In this document: positions 1 to 11,239 of the stretch, piece by piece
How positions within the stretch are numbered: position 1 is the stretch's first letter
How the letters are laid out: the number at the start of each line of letters is the position of its first letter
Assembly (NCBI GenBank): GCA_014529385.2
Contig: CM043966.1
Location: 141,902,211 to 141,966,210 of the forward strand
Source of the DNA: Adiantum capillus-veneris
Taxonomy: Eukaryota > Streptophyta > Polypodiopsida > Polypodiales > Pteridaceae
Length of the DNA stretch: 64,000 bases
Direction of reading: 5' to 3'
Translations under genes and position numbers: made by a program
The notes under the pieces: generated by a model
What the model was told of the DNA's origin: nothing
The model's input: only the letters and a program-made list of their open reading frames with translations
Databases searched by the model: none

Positions 1-945
1 CATTGATATGAAGGGAGCAGACCCAACAGTGTGCCAGCATAGGATCAATTTGAAAATTGATGTAGTTCCAGTTAAGCAACAGAGGTATAGAATGAACCCC
101 AATTATGCAAAACAGGTGAAGGAGGAGATTGATAAACTTCTAGAAGTAGGTTTCATTTATCCAGTGGATAAAGTAACCTGGTTGTCACCCATTGTGGTGG
201 TACCAAGAAAGAATGGCTAGATCAAATTTGTGTGGATTACAAGAAACTGAATGCTGCCACCATTACTGATCCATTCCCATTACCTTACTGTGACACAATG
301 TTGGATGCAGTTGCAGGGAAGGAAATTTATAGCTTTTTGGATGGATTTATTGGATACAATCAGGTTGGTATGGCTTTGGAAGATAGGGATAAAATAACAT
401 TCATAACAGAATGGGGAGTCTATGCTTCCACAATTATGAACTTTGGCCTTAAGAATGCACCACCAACATTTCAGAAATGGGTGATGGAAGTATTTGCTCC
501 TTACCTGACAACATTTATGAAGGTTTTTCTGGATGATTTCAGTGTGTCAGGAAGTAAGACTGAACATTTGCATCATTTTAGATTATGCTTTCAGAAATGC
601 AGGGAGGCCAAGATGTCACTCAACCCTGCAAAATGTGCATTTATAGTGAAAAGGGGTATTTTGTTGGGACACATCATCAGTAAAGAGGGCATTGCCATTG
701 ATCCCAAGAAAGTGGAAGCTATTTTGAAAGCACATGCTCCTAAAACTGTTAAACAACTAATGAGGTTCATTGGTCAGGTTAAATGGCATACCAGGTTTCT
801 CAGATATCTGGCTCATGTGTGTTTACCCTTGACACACTTAACAAAAAAGAATGTGGAGTTTGCATGGAAAGAAGAGCAGGAAACGGCTTTTACATTGCTG
901 AAGAAAATGCTAGTAATTGCCCCCATCTTGATTCCTCCTGACTAA
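1..945 (+). pseudogene. Ty3/gypsy reverse transcriptase (element 1), 5' truncated
   Basis: Reverse transcriptase part of a gypsy pol polyprotein, which would copy element RNA into DNA. The window edge cuts it. Residues from position 8 show the usual entry to the RT fold (RMNPNYAKQVKEEIDKLL, then WLSPIVVVPRKNG). A frameshift plus TAG at about 218-231 moves the reading frame, and the fingers/palm resume at 232 (DYKKLNAAT, SFLDGFIGYNQV, FGLKNAPPTFQ). The catalytic box is FLDD at 526-537, the gypsy counterpart of YxDD. The thumb (LLGHIISKEGIAIDPKKVEAI) follows. TAA at 943-945 ends this frame, and RNase H continues directly. The identity as gypsy RT is secure; the exact lineage is not assigned. 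Confidence 0.92.
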
Positions 946-1810
946 AAAAAACCATTCCACTTGTTTGTGGATGCCTCTCATTCAGCTATTGGTGCAGTTT
1001 TGATGCAGGAAGCTGAGAAGGGTCGGTTCAAACCAATCGATTATGCAAGTAGGGTTTTATCTTCTACAGAGAGGAACTATTCAGTAAACTGAAAGGGAAT
1101 GCCTTGGGATGATCTTTGGACTACAAAAGTTCAGTCATTATTTGTTAGCTAATCAGGTGACAATTCATGTAGATCATCAAGCTTTGGTTTACTTGGTAAA
1201 TAAACCTCATTTGTCAGGGAGACTGGCAAGATGGGTATTGTTGATGCAAGAATTTGATTATTCAGTCATTCATAAACCAGGCCAAGAACATGTTATTGCA
1301 GATTACCTAAGCAGATTGGCTACAGGTGAAGTTCCCACTCAGGAAATTGATGAATTACCTGATGCAAACCTGTTTCTAGTTCAAGTCATTCAAGACAAAG
1401 ATTCATGGTATGCAGATATGCTATACTTTCTTCTTGATGGTGTTTTACCAAGACAGATGGTGGTTACCCAGAGGAAGAAACTTGCATGGCAAAGTAGGTC
1501 CTTCACAGTAATTATGGGAGTCTTGTACAAGAAGGGAATTGCTCAGATACTCAGAAGATGTGTTGAGAAGTTTGAACAACATGTAGTTTTAAATGAAGCC
1601 CATTCAGGTGGTGCAGGTGGTCACTTTTCAGGAGAGATTACTGCACATAAAATATTACAAGCAGGTTTGTGGTGGCCCTCAGTTTTTAAGGATTCCCATG
1701 ATTTTGTGAAGTCCTATTTAATTTGTCACAGGGATGATAGACCTCTCAATGCTGATAGGATGCCTTTACAACTATTCTACCACTTGAAGATTTTCAGAAG
1801 TGGGGATTAG
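946..1810 (+). pseudogene. Ty3/gypsy RNase H and integrase zinc module (element 1)
   Basis: Continuation of the element 1 pol. After the TAA at 943 the same frame stays RNase H-like (HLFVDASHSAIGAVLMQ, YASRVLSSTERNYS). A TGA and frameshift near 1090 then switch to the frame at 1109-1810. That frame carries the RNase H end (VDHQALVYLVNKPHLSG, DYLSRLATGE) and the integrase N-terminal zinc region with NEAHSGGAGGHFSGE and AGLWWPSVFKDSHDF. The expected CxxC pair is reduced to SYLICH, so one zinc-binding cysteine is lost. Another frameshift near 1770 separates it from the integrase core. RNase H would remove the RNA strand, and the zinc module would help integrase multimerise. Confidence 0.88.
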
Positions 1811-2844
1811 ACTTTGTGGGCCCTATGAAGCCAACAACAAAATTTACAGGTAATAAGTATATTCTTGTGGCAACAAATTACTGTACCAAGTGGGTAGAAG
1901 CACAGGCAATGAAAGATAACAAGGCAGAGAGTGTGGCCAAGTTCCTTCAAAAGAACATAATAACTAGATTTGGATGTCCAATTGAATTAGTTTCAGATCA
2001 GGGTGCACATTTCATTAATAAAGTAATCAAGAAGCTTACCGAATATCACTCGATTATCCACAAGAAGTCTGCAGTTTACTATCCACAAGCTAATGGTCAG
2101 GCAGAGTCTACCAACAAAACTCTAGTGAGGATTCTGAGGAGAATTGTTTCAGAAAACAAGAAGGATTGGGATACCAAACTAGATTCAGCATTGTGGGCAT
2201 TCAGAACAGCATTTAAAGTTAGCATAGGGATGACACCATTTAAGATGGTGTATGGTCTGGAAGCCATAGTCCTTATGGAATTTGTTGTTCCAAGTTTGAG
2301 GATTGCAATTCAGTATAAATTATTAGAAGACGAGTCTTCAATTTACAAGCAGGAACAATTACTAAAATTAGAGGAGAGCAGAATTCAGGCAACATATATC
2401 ACTGAAGCAATTCAAAGAAGAAGACAAGCTTGGGTGGACAAGAACATTAAGTACAAATCCTTTGCAAAAGGTGATTGGGTACTTATGTACAACAACAGAC
2501 TTGGCAAAAGACCTGGTAAACTCAAGTTAAGGTACTTGGGGCCTTTTTAGATAGCAGAAGAAATAGGAGATTCAACATTTTTGTTGGCAAATGAGCAGGG
2601 CAGAATTTTCCCAAAGGCAATTAATGTCTTTAGGCTAAAACCCTTTGTGTGTGTGAATCATCTCTTAGAGAATAAAAGTAATCATGGTTTAGCACATGCA
2701 ATATTTTCCGTAGAGATTGGTGACATAGATGTCGCAATGTCATGTCGGGTAAGTTCAAAATTCACTTTTAAACGTTACCATGACGTTTATATTTGGCAAC
2801 ACACAAACTATTTGGCAGGATCGCCAAGTGTTATTGAGGCATAG
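1801..2844 (+). pseudogene. Ty3/gypsy integrase core and C-terminus (element 1)
   Basis: Integrase would insert the element cDNA into chromosomes. The catalytic DDE triad is visible: D in WGLDFVGP at about 1813, D in VSDQGAHF, and E in QANGQAEST. The target-joining region runs through LDSALWAFRTAFK and MVYGLEAIV. An in-frame TAG at 2548-2550 interrupts the C-terminal domain; the frame is open again immediately (IAEEIGDSTF), reaching FRLKPF and a tail that stops at 2844. No chromodomain is apparent. One nonsense change is the only break in this part, so it is the best preserved section of element 1. Confidence 0.88.
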
Positions 2845-3192
2845 GGGAGTGGGAATAATAACTAAATTAACCATTAAAGCATTACATCATCATCCCACAG
2901 AATCAAAACAGTTTCAGTATTTAAACAGGTTCAAAACAGAAACAGGAAATTGAAGGAAAACTGAAGACTGAATATACAGAGAAGCATGGATTCTTAATGG
3001 CCATAGCCTTGCATTCATCACCCTTCTTCCCTTATACGTGCTACCATCAGGTGCAAAGATAACTACTTAGGAAGAATGAAGAGGCACATAGCCCTTCCCC
3101 AATTACAAACTGAAAGTAAAACTACTAAGGTTCAAGAACACTTTATTGAAAGAATATGCAAGGCCGTAAATAATTGGCTTCACTAGTGGACC
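2839..3192 (+). other. Probable polypurine tract and LTR remnant after element 1
   Basis: The purine run AGGGGAGTGGGAA at 2843-2855 overlaps the end of the element 1 reading frame, where a gypsy polypurine tract is expected. The next 330 bases are non-coding with a TATTTAAA-like box near 2920, as an LTR would be, but I see no TG start and no second copy. Confidence 0.4.
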
Positions 3193-3790
3193 ATGTACTT
3201 TGATCTCCATGGGGAGCATGACGAACAGAGGATTCAGAAGATTCCTCTTTATTTGCATTGTAAGGTGTTTACTTGGTGGCGGGTTGACTTATGTGTGAAA
3301 TTGAGGAAGGATTTTGCCAAAATGAATCCTTTGAAAGCTTATGGCAAATTGCAAAGTTTTTTGATGAAGACTTTATCTTTTGACAAGTACACGACAATTT
3401 TCAAGGAAGCATTCACATTTTACAAGGTGGATTCTACGCATGCTCTAGACATGTACCTGCTAGAATTATGTCAGGACTACCGTTGGGCCTTAATCAAGGA
3501 CAAATCCGTGAGGATGCAGCGGCAAAGGCCAGGACGTTCCATTTGATGAATGGAGCGAATTATGAGAAGAAAAGAAGTTCAAACCAACAATCCGATGAGG
3601 GCGCTTCGAGGAAGCTTCTTTGATTCCAACAGAAATCCAAATCACCGTCGAGACCTTCTCAAGAGAAGAAGAAAGCCAAAAATGCTTCAGTTTTTGCTGA
3701 TGCAGTGAAGAAGGGGGCTTTCTTCAAATGTGGCCAGACAGGTCACCAAATCGAGGATAGCCCCAAGAAGAAGACAAAGAAATTGCAAGG
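3193..3790 (+). pseudogene. Ty3/gypsy gag (capsid and zinc knuckle), element 2
   Basis: The open frame at 3193-3546 has the layout of a retrotransposon gag capsid (IPLYLHCKVFTWWRVDLC, then the FAKMNP and FKEAFTFYKV regions). Around 3715-3770 a decayed zinc knuckle reads AFFKCGQTGHQIEDSPKK: the central Cys and His remain but the last Cys is a Ser. Basic linker codons lie between. Several stops and shifts separate the parts. Gag would form the particle that packages element RNA. The protease/RT remnant follows 110 bases downstream in the same orientation, so both are treated as one element. Confidence 0.65.
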
Positions 3791-3903
3791 TTGTCCTTTG
3801 GTTTGGATTCACGAGATCTCAGGTAACTCTGATGTCATTCGAGTTGAAATCCATCATTTAGCACACAATTCATGCAGTAATTGTACTTTTAGCACGAAAG
3901 TGT

Positions 3904-4720
3904 TTGAATCAAATGGTTCCAAATTTGTCGCTCGAGCTAGCTGATTACAAAGAGAACCTAGATTTCCAAGTCATGCGCTTGGATAGAGGAGATGCTATTT
4001 TAGGAATTCAATGGTTTTATGATAAACAAGACGCATTGTATATAGACTATGTACATCACTCTCTTGTTTTTGTTAAACAGGATATGCCTCATGTATCTGT
4101 TTCACTTTGTAATCAGATTTCTGTAAATAATGGTTCTGCAATATCAATTGTTATTGCTTTGGAAATGTATAAAGATACAAAGTCTTCTGATGTTGACTTT
4201 TATCAATGTGTACCATCTGCTTGGTTTGATTCATTAGTGCTTGGAACTGCTGTCACTAAATTTCGTAAAAATATTTCATGTTCTTCTGTTGAACTTGGGG
4301 ATTCTGACGAATCCAATCTTATCCGAGAAATCATGAGTGCTTTCAAGGATGTTTTTACGGATGATCTACCTCCTGGCTTGCCGCCTTCGAGAGGAGTAGA
4401 TCATGGCATTGAGTTGGTGGCTGGTAGTCAGCCCTTCTCAAAGCAACCCTATCGGTTTAGTAAAACCGAGGAGGATGAGATTCAACGGCAAATGAAAGAT
4501 TATCTTGACAAAGGTTTTGTTCGGCCAAGTAAATCCCCGTGGGGAGCGCCAACGTTACTTTCTTGAAAGAAGGATAACACTATCTCTTTTGCGTGGATTA
4601 CAAGGGGTTGAATAAGCTCACTGTCAAGAACAAGTATTCGCTCCCGTATATGGACGGTCTGATAGATCGGCTCCATGGAGCGCTGTATTTTACGAAGATA
4701 GACTTACAATGAGGCTATCT
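3904..4720 (+). pseudogene. Ty3/gypsy protease C-terminus and RT start (element 2), truncated
   Basis: The 3904-4566 frame starts in the C-terminal half of an aspartic protease (DFQVMRLDRGDAILGIQWF resembles the DVILGMPWL hallmark) and runs through a linker into the RT entrance (FKDVFTDDLPPGLPPSRGVD, QPFSKQPYRFS, DKGFVRPSKSPWGAP). After TGA at 4564, RT-like codons continue in shifted frames up to about 4715 (an FTKIDL-like stretch) and then end abruptly. The catalytic protease triplet and the RT active site are both absent. The truncation point abuts a 25-bp direct repeat. Confidence 0.8.
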
Positions 4721-4721
4721 G

Positions 4722-4775
4722 TCATGAGGACGTGGCAATTGCTAACTATTTCACGAGGACGTGGCAGTTGCTAAC
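4722..4775 (+). repeat. Two imperfect 25-bp direct repeats
   Basis: TCATGAGGACGTGGCAATTG at 4722 recurs as TCACGAGGACGTGGCAGTTG at 4751, with similarity extending through GCTAAC. The period is 29. It lies exactly where the element 2 RT stops, so it may mark a deletion or insertion junction. Confidence 0.8.
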
Positions 4776-5029
4776 CTTAGTTGTTGGTTTCTTTCCACTG
4801 TTTTTCGTTTTATTTTTGAGACCCTCTTTTTGAAGTCGCAAACCGTCGCACATTGTATGGCCAATGTGAACGGTAGTTTCGCCCGCATACGGGAAGTGTC
4901 CGACATTGGAATTCGTATAGTAAGAGGATGTCTAGGCTCAGAGCAAGATCATGTAGGTCCCCCCGTCGCACTTAGCAATTTGGTGGATACTAGAAAGTGA
5001 ACTCAATAAAGGCATAAAGTCAAGGTGGG
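4776..5029. other. Non-coding stretch between two gypsy relics
   Basis: No gene supported. The stretch has LTR-like composition and ends just before gag-like codons of element A begin. The string GTGTCCGACATTGG here resembles TATCCGACATTTGG about 140 bases downstream. No paired LTR was found. Confidence 0.3.
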
Positions 5030-5930
5030 ATCACCAACAGAAAGTATCCGACATTTGGGCCACATTACAATTTTGGATGCGGTCCCAATGAGGATAGATG
5101 GTCAGATGACCAGTGGGAGCGTAATGGAAGCATCTCCTAAAAATTAGGGAATTGCTATTTTGGGCCATGAAATGTGCTTGCGTCATTACTTTCGATATGA
5201 CCAGGGGAACATTAAACAACTCTATCGCGAAGTCAACTGGGCAACCAGTCGGGAGATTTTTAGGTGGCAACCCCAAAACGAGAAATGACTTGTAATCGCG
5301 CGAAGTGGAATGAACCTGTAGATGCCTTGTTAGTGCATGCCTACATTGCAAAGTGTCGAAACAACAAGGCACTTGTTGAAGAAAAATGCAGGAGAGAAAA
5401 AGGGGATGAAGGCCCCTCAAGAGGGCTACTAGAGGTGGAGGAAGAAAGTATCCGGGTCCCTCTCAAGAGCCCATGGCAAGGGAGCCTCCATCACAAGAAG
5501 TACCAATGAGATATACCGCACCAAAGGAGACGCAAGATAAAGAAAAGAGCAAGGGAAAAAGCCCATCATACAAGCTACAATGAGATATTAAAGCTGCCAC
5601 AGATTTAAAGAAAGTTTTAGAGGAAAGGATCTTAAATAACAAGGTGGAGTTTACATTGGGAGAATTCCTTGGCATTACAAAGAGAGAGTTCCACAAGGAA
5701 AACATTGACATCATAAGAAGGAAGCGAAAAGCTTTAATGGAGTCTATCGAATCAGAGACTAAAGAGAGTGCTTCAAAGACACATGTGATACAAGTACAAC
5801 AAATAGATGAAGACGAGAATTTTGTAAGCTGCTACCAGTCTTCGGACGACAAAAAGAGGCATGCTAAATTTGAAGATGAAGATGAAGAGGAAGCCACTCA
5901 TAAGAGCCACTATTTTAGAAACCATTAGGC
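5030..5930 (+). pseudogene. Ty3/gypsy gag relic, element A
   Basis: Gag region of element A, broken across all three frames. Recognisable pieces are a capsid-like stretch around 5160-5240 (GNIKQLYREVNWA), the 5264-5509 frame, and the 5644-5928 frame rich in Lys, Glu and Asp (VEFTLGEFLGITKREFHKE) leading into the protease. No zinc knuckle was found. The call rests mainly on position, immediately 5' of a clear protease and RT of the same element, and less on residue conservation. Confidence 0.55.
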
Positions 5931-5949
5931 AAGGGCTACAACAAAAACC

Positions 5950-6300
5950 TTGGTTAAGGTGGGAGATCTTGAGGAGCCTTACGTGGCCTTGATAGACCAT
6001 GGTTTAGAGATTAACCTCATGTCCAAGAGTCTCTATACGAAGGGAAAGTGGCCAATTGATACTCACCATGGGTGGATGATTAGGGCTGCAAACAACTCAT
6101 CCAAGGATCTCTATGGTGCTTGTCCAAATGTTAATGTAGCCATAGGGGATGTGAAAGGTGAGCAAAATTTCTTTGTTCAAGAGACGTCAAGCTATCCTCT
6201 AATCCTTGGACAACCATACATCACCGTAGTGCAAATGGAGACAAAAGTATTGGAGTATGGATCTGCCTATGCCAGGGTCAAAAGAAAAGATGGAAAATGA
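5950..6300 (+). pseudogene. Ty3/gypsy aspartic protease, element A
   Basis: Aspartic protease domain that would cleave the gag-pol polyprotein. Within the 116-codon frame, the active-site loop is ALIDHGLEINLMS (residues 13-25), so the usual D-S/T-G triplet reads D-H-G. The C-terminal hallmark is SYPLILGQPYITVV at about residues 76-89, followed by a short strand region and TGA at 6298. Gag lies upstream and RT downstream on the same strand. The DHG triplet may be decay or a lineage feature; I cannot decide between them from one copy. Confidence 0.75.
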
Positions 6301-6615
6301 GCTGTTCAATTCTTGACAGTTTTTGTTGACTATGAGCGAAATCGTGACAGCTTAAGGGATCATTCTCTACCAAAACCAAGCAAGGAGTTTTGAGATCAAA
6401 GGGAGATGAGGATTTTTGCCGAGTACCATTGTAAAGCGGGAGTGCAGTGGTACAGGGAGAAAAAGGTTCTTACTTGATCCGAAGGGAGGTGAAGCTTTTT
6501 CTACAGGTGCCCTAGTAGCAAAGTATGGATCAGTATCTTTTACAACGCTTGGAGATTTAAAGAAAGGACAAAACAATATGTAAATAGTGTACAGAGAAAA
6601 TACAAAAACCATAAT
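6301..6615 (+). pseudogene. Protease-RT linker of element A, decayed
   Basis: An open frame from about 6420 to 6583 (RKRFLLDPKGGEAFSTGAL) continues the polyprotein between protease and RT. It is broken on both sides and no domain is recognised in it. Confidence 0.4.
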
Positions 6616-7758
6616 TTGCTAGATGAAGACGAGTACATTTCAGATGTTTTTGAGGAGGTTTCTTTTGTAGATACTATGGGTGATCTCAATGCTATAACAG
6701 GTTCTTGTTTTCAACAAGGAAATGACCTAGTAAAAGTAGCTTCTATGGACATGTATAGGATCATTGAGTCTTTCAAAGATGAGGAGTTCTTCAATGTGCA
6801 AAAAGATCTAGAAGTGCAAGTGGAGACAAAGTATAAGACTATAGCAAAGAAGGTGAAACCAGTGGCATTGCCTTTGCCTATAGATTGTAAGGAAATGATG
6901 GATTGGGCTTCTTTGCAACTTAGTCTCCGAGATCTAAAAAGAATTGGACACAAATTTACGCAAGATTCATTGACAATGTTAAAAGTTGGAGGCAACAACT
7001 CCTTGACAGAGATTGAAAGAAAATGCTTTGAGCAGACACTCTCCAAACATGGAAAAGCTTTTGCATTTGAGCCGCATGAGATAGGGTATGTGGATCCATC
7101 TATAGTCGAACCAATGGTAATATTCACTATACCTCATGTGCCTTGGAATCTACGACCAATTCCAGTGCCAAAAACACTCTTGCCAAAGCTTATAGATTTA
7201 CTCAATGAAAAGATAAAGATGGGGATTTTGGAACATTCATGTGCCCCCTAATCAAGTAGTTGGTTCACAGTGCCAAAGAAAAATGGAGCTCTATGCTTCA
7301 TTCAAGACATGCAACCTGTCAACAAAGTCACAATCAGGAATATGGGTACAGGGCCAATTGTAGATGAGTTTGCAAAAACATTTGCAGGAAGGGAAATATA
7401 TTCTATGGGGGATTTGTACTTAGGGTATGATCAGTTCCAACTAGCAATGGAAAGCAGGGACTTGAATACCATGAGAACACCCTTGGGTTTGGTAAGTACG
7501 TGCACCTTACCACAGGGAGCAACCAACTCGGTTGCGCACATGATGAACGGTATGAACAAAGTCCTTCGTGACTTAATACCTCAAATTACAATGTCTTTTC
7601 TTGATGACGTTCCAATCAAAGGATGCAACTTAGCTAAAAAAGATGAGGCTTTGGATTCAAAGGGGTGCCGTAAATATGTGGCAAACCACATCAATGATTG
7701 TGATAGAATTTTAACAAGGCTGGAAGAAGTGAACCTTACATTATCTGGACGAAAGTAA
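6616..7758 (+). pseudogene. Ty3/gypsy reverse transcriptase, element A
   Basis: RT of element A in one frame, interrupted only by TAA at 7249-7251. An acidic linker runs to about residue 155, then the RT fold: IPHVPWNLRPIPVPKTLL, NEKIKMGILEHSCAP, KKNGALCFIQDMQPVNKV, YSMGDLYLGYDQFQLAM, TLPQGATNSVAHMMN, and the catalytic box SFLDDVPIKG near 7593-7620. The DMQP and GATNSVAH signatures separate this family from the other gypsy elements here (the usual forms are CVDYRKLN and APATFQ). The frame ends in TAA at 7756, but same-frame codons continue downstream. Copy B at 12.5 kb is a clear relative. Confidence 0.93.
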
Positions 7759-8460
7759 GTGTTTGTGGTTGAAGAAATATTGATAGTGGGACATCTTTGT
7801 AATCCTCATGGCCGTTGACCTTGTCCAACTAAAGTGGATGCAATACAGAGGAGGAAGGAATTATGCATAAATATCACGGAGGTAAGAAGGTTTCTAGGTG
7901 CATGTGTCTTCTATCTCATATGGATTCCACATTATGCACATGTCACAGATCCTCTTTATCAATTGCTAAGGAAGAACAAAAGGTTTCAATGGAATGATGT
8001 ACATGTAAAATCTATGAGAAAGTTGAATCAATTGTTGATGTCTTCACCAACTTTGAGGAAGATTGACTATGAGAGTGAAAGACTAGTGATTGTGATAGTG
8101 GACACTAGTCCAACGGTAATTGGACGGGCAATAGGTCCGATGATAAAGAGAAACACAAGTATGTGGTGAGGTTTGGGGCCAAGGTTCTATGCTCTCGCCA
8201 AAGAGCATATCCACAGGTAAAAGGGGAGTTATGGGGGGCGTTTGCAACATTAAAGTGTGACAAATAGTACTTCATTGGAGCATTTGTAGTCGTGGAGACT
8301 GATTTCTTACCACTTCTAGGGATGATTGCAAGCTGCTCTACTCTTGATATTGCTAATGCTTAGGTGGATTTCTTATATAAAGTCCTTGAACCCAGAATTG
8401 AATCACATTGCAGGAAAAGATAATGCAATGGAAGATATGCTTTCAAGGGCAAGGTATGAA
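7759..8460 (+). pseudogene. RT thumb and RNase H, element A
   Basis: The frame from the RT continues after nonsense codons at 7756 and about 7815 (NITEVRRFLGACVFYLIWIP, then HYAHVTDPLYQLLRKNKRFQW) and enters RNase H (IVIVDTSPTVIGRAI). It shifts frame near 8165, where the RNase H middle is still legible (FGAKVLCSRQRAYPQVKGEL, ETDFLPLLGMI), and ends near KDNAMEDMLSRARYEG at about 8415-8462. RNase H would degrade the RNA strand of the hybrid. Decay is by a few stops and shifts, not large deletions. Confidence 0.85.
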
Positions 8461-8462
8461 GG

Positions 8463-8848
8463 AGATGATTGGTGAGGAACAAGATGTGGGCACAAAATTC
8501 TACACAATTTTTCATGCAAAGTGTGATGATTAATGCATTGTATATTCACTTGAGTCCTTTCTAGAGGAGTTCTATGAGGATGAATGGTTGCTCATAGGTT
8601 GCTACGTGAGGACTTTACAAAAGCAAGATGATTGGATTGAATCAGAATTCAAAATGATCATAAAGAAAGCATATGGATTCTTCTTGAGGGATGGCTACTT
8701 ATGGAAACATCCTAAGAGAAGATATGGGACTCCATTACAAGTAGTATGTGATAAGCCTACACACCATTTTGATAAGGGGGAACCCTATTTCACTCCCTCA
8801 CTAGCTCAGATACAAGATTATGAAGAGGCAGGAGTGCCCTACACATAG
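8463..8848 (+). pseudogene. Integrase N-terminal fragment of element A, truncated
   Basis: The frame at 8588-8848 matches the RNase H/integrase junction of copy B: LLIGCYVRTL, EFKMIIKKAYGFFLRDGYLW and TPLQVVCD here, against LLIGKYWITL, KKTYGYFLQDGILW and PQRVVCD there. After VVCD the sequence diverges from copy B and lacks the HHCC zinc motif and the catalytic core, so the rest of integrase is gone. The break lies next to the LTR of the oppositely oriented copy C, suggesting that a later insertion or recombination removed it. Confidence 0.7.
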
Positions 8849-8879
8849 ATAGAGCAACCACGGAAAGCAATTACACAGT

Positions 8880-9465
8880 AGAGAAAAATTTCTATTTTTT
8901 TCTGTAAAAAGCAGTCCACTCTCTCTTACCCATGGAATTTTCATATGATGTGTCCATTTTTAGGCCATATTTCCACTTTGGACCAAAACTAGGCCATCAT
9001 TTTGCCATTTTTGATGCGAAAAATCCAAAACAGTCAGAAAAATCCCTAAATTTGTGGGATCACTCGCATAAGCATAAAAATCATAGATAAGCATCAATTT
9101 TCATCAATATACCATTTTGGGTCACTTTTCATGCAATTCTGCAATAGAGCTTGTTAGAGCTGCTATTTTTGGCAGTTTTTGTTTGCATCAGTCTTTATAG
9201 GCGAGATTAGTGTGCCACCATGAAACACTTCGAATATGTACATTGTCAAACTAAATTAGAAATATTATCAAGTGGGAAAGCACATAAAGGTGCCACATCC
9301 AGGGTTAGAATTCCCCGGATACGTATGCACATGATAGCGATCGCAACAGCTGCTTTAGCATATATCACAATATGTACATTATTGTTTTTCTTTCCATGCA
9401 TTGAGAAGTGTCAAAAGTGAGGTGAATGTTTTTATTTCACACTATGTACGTGCCATAACACGACA
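8880..9465 (-). mobile_element. Probable 3' LTR of gypsy copy C
   Basis: On the minus strand a TGTCGTG start at 9465 follows directly on the purine-rich run TTCAGAGGGGTGGA, as a 3' LTR follows its polypurine tract. A TATAAAG box lies at 9193-9199 (minus), 270 bases into the LTR. The left boundary is not resolved and no partner LTR is present. Confidence 0.55.
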
Positions 9466-9480
9466 TCCACCCCTCTGAAC
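9466..9480 (-). other. Polypurine tract of copy C
   Basis: Minus-strand GTTCAGAGGGGTGGA lies between the end of the copy C integrase reading frame and the TGTCG LTR start. The position and composition fit the plus-strand primer of a gypsy element. Confidence 0.6.
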
Positions 9481-9522
9481 CTGCACATCCTCCGGCAGTG
9501 CCAACATTTTCCTTATTTAGGT

Positions 9523-10720
9523 TTAATCTTCATTAAGATCCACAAATATTTGGATGTCATTTTCATCTTCTGCAAAGTTTGGAAGATCATCCTCTTCATC
9601 CTCATCTGTAGCAATGTCATTAGGTTCTTCATCATCATCTTGTTGTGAATCAAAAGGATCGTTACCATGTCTCCTCTTGAACATCTTGATTATTTGATTG
9701 ACTGCTATGGGAATTTTAAGCTCTATTCCATCGAGCTCCCTCAAAGTATATGTAGCATTTACATGCACTTGTTTGACAACATAGGGACCAAACCACCTTT
9801 TTGCAAATTTTCTTTGTGTGGTGTGCTGGTTGTCAAGGCTATTGTCATACATTAGGACCCAATCACCCTCTTCAATAGGCTTTGATCAAAGCCTATGTCT
9901 TTTATCAAACCTATATTTATTCTTCAGTCTTACATCCTTCAATCGAGCTTTTGCAATGTCTATGTCTTCTTGTCTTCTTTCTAATTGCTTTATGCACAAA
10001 GCAAGCAAATTTTCTCTACTTACACCATCTTCCCAAGATAACATGTTCCAAGTAGGAACTACATCCTCAATTGGCATGACTGGCTTCTAACCAGTCATCA
10101 ATGAAGTAGGCATGTAACCAGTCACTGAGCTATGAGTTGTACGGTCAGACCATAAAGCATATGGTAGCAACCTTGGCCATTCATGCATTCTTCCTTTGCA
10201 TGCCTTAGCCAAATCTTTGACAATAGGAGTTTCACTTTTCCCATTTCCCTCTGGATTATAAGCACAAGTCAGGGCTAGCTTGATACCAATTCTTGTAAAG
10301 AGATCCTTACTTTATCTGCATCTAACTCACCTCTATCAGCAACTATCTTTCCCACACAGCCATAGTGGCAAATTACATCTTCAAGCAAAAATTTACAAAC
10401 AATTTCTGTGGTTTTTTTCCGCAATGCACGCCCTTCCACTTGGTTTGTCGAGTCTTCTTGTGCAAGTACCAAGTATCTCATTTGCCAAAGTCCTAAAGGC
10501 AATGTGACTAGATCAACAACCCATTTATAGTGCATTACTAATGGGTATGTAGGATGTAATTCATCACGATAGTGTAAATTGGAATACATTTGGCATGCTA
10601 GACACAAGACTCCACAAAATCTGCTACATCCTTATACATGCCTTTCCACCAATATCTTTCTTTCACTTCGAAAAAAGTAGCCTATACACCTCGATGTCTA
10701 GCATATAGGCTTTCATGAAG
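9523..10720 (-). pseudogene. Ty3/gypsy integrase, copy C (same family as A and B)
   Basis: Minus-strand integrase remains, read from 10720 down. The zinc-module region (ELHESLYARHRGV, VKERYWWKGMYKDVADFVESC) is followed by the core at 10607-10275 (CLACQMYSNLHYRDELHPTY, LPLGLWQMRYLVLAQEDSTN, GCVGKIVADRGELDA), a C-terminal helix (10077-9886, NKYRFDKRHRL) and the final domain (9852-9523, FAKRWFGPYVVKQVHVNATY, IELKIPIAVNQIIKMFKRR). An acidic tail of Asp and Glu ends at TAA 9523. The same core is seen in copy B (MRYIVLARENLTNHVEGRDL). RT and RNase H are missing, so only the 3' third remains. At least three frame changes are present. Confidence 0.82.
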
Positions 10721-11239
10721 CTCTTTGATAATTTTGAGTTGTAGTAGGGCTTCACTTTAGAAGCTCTTAAATCTCTGCAAAATTAAAAAAATGGTCGCCA
10801 TGAAGATGGAAGCTCGTGTATTACTTTCAGTTGTTTGATGTTACGACTATGTAATTGGGGGCGAGGCTACATGATACCATGAAAGAGGTTTGGATTTTGA
10901 TTGAGATTTGTGCTTGTATGAGCAACGAGGTTTGTGCTTGTATGAGCAACGAGGTTTCATGGATAAAACTTTAGTGTTTTTAAATGGTCTTTTTAAGTGA
11001 AATTGAATGTGGTTTGGTGATCCTCTCATCATAATCTCAACTATGAAAACAAGCAATTTCCAAGAACGATAGGAAAGAGGGTTTGTGACTTTGCTATCAC
11101 GAACACTCTTAGAATTTTAGTCACCCCTAGAAAGAGGGTTGGTGATTCTCCACAAATGCTTTTCACAAAGTGTTTATGACTCTCATCACGAACTCTCACA
11201 GCCAGAGGTTTTGCACTTTCCCAGCTAGACCACACACTT
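10721..11239. other. Non-coding stretch with a 24-bp tandem duplication
   Basis: No gene seen. Positions 10907-10930 and 10931-10954 are an exact tandem duplication (TTTGTGCTTGTATGAGCAAC, then GAGG). Further on, phrases such as AGAGGGTTTGTGA / AGAGGGTTGGTGA and ATCACGAAC recur, so the stretch is a degraded repeat. Confidence 0.6.
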
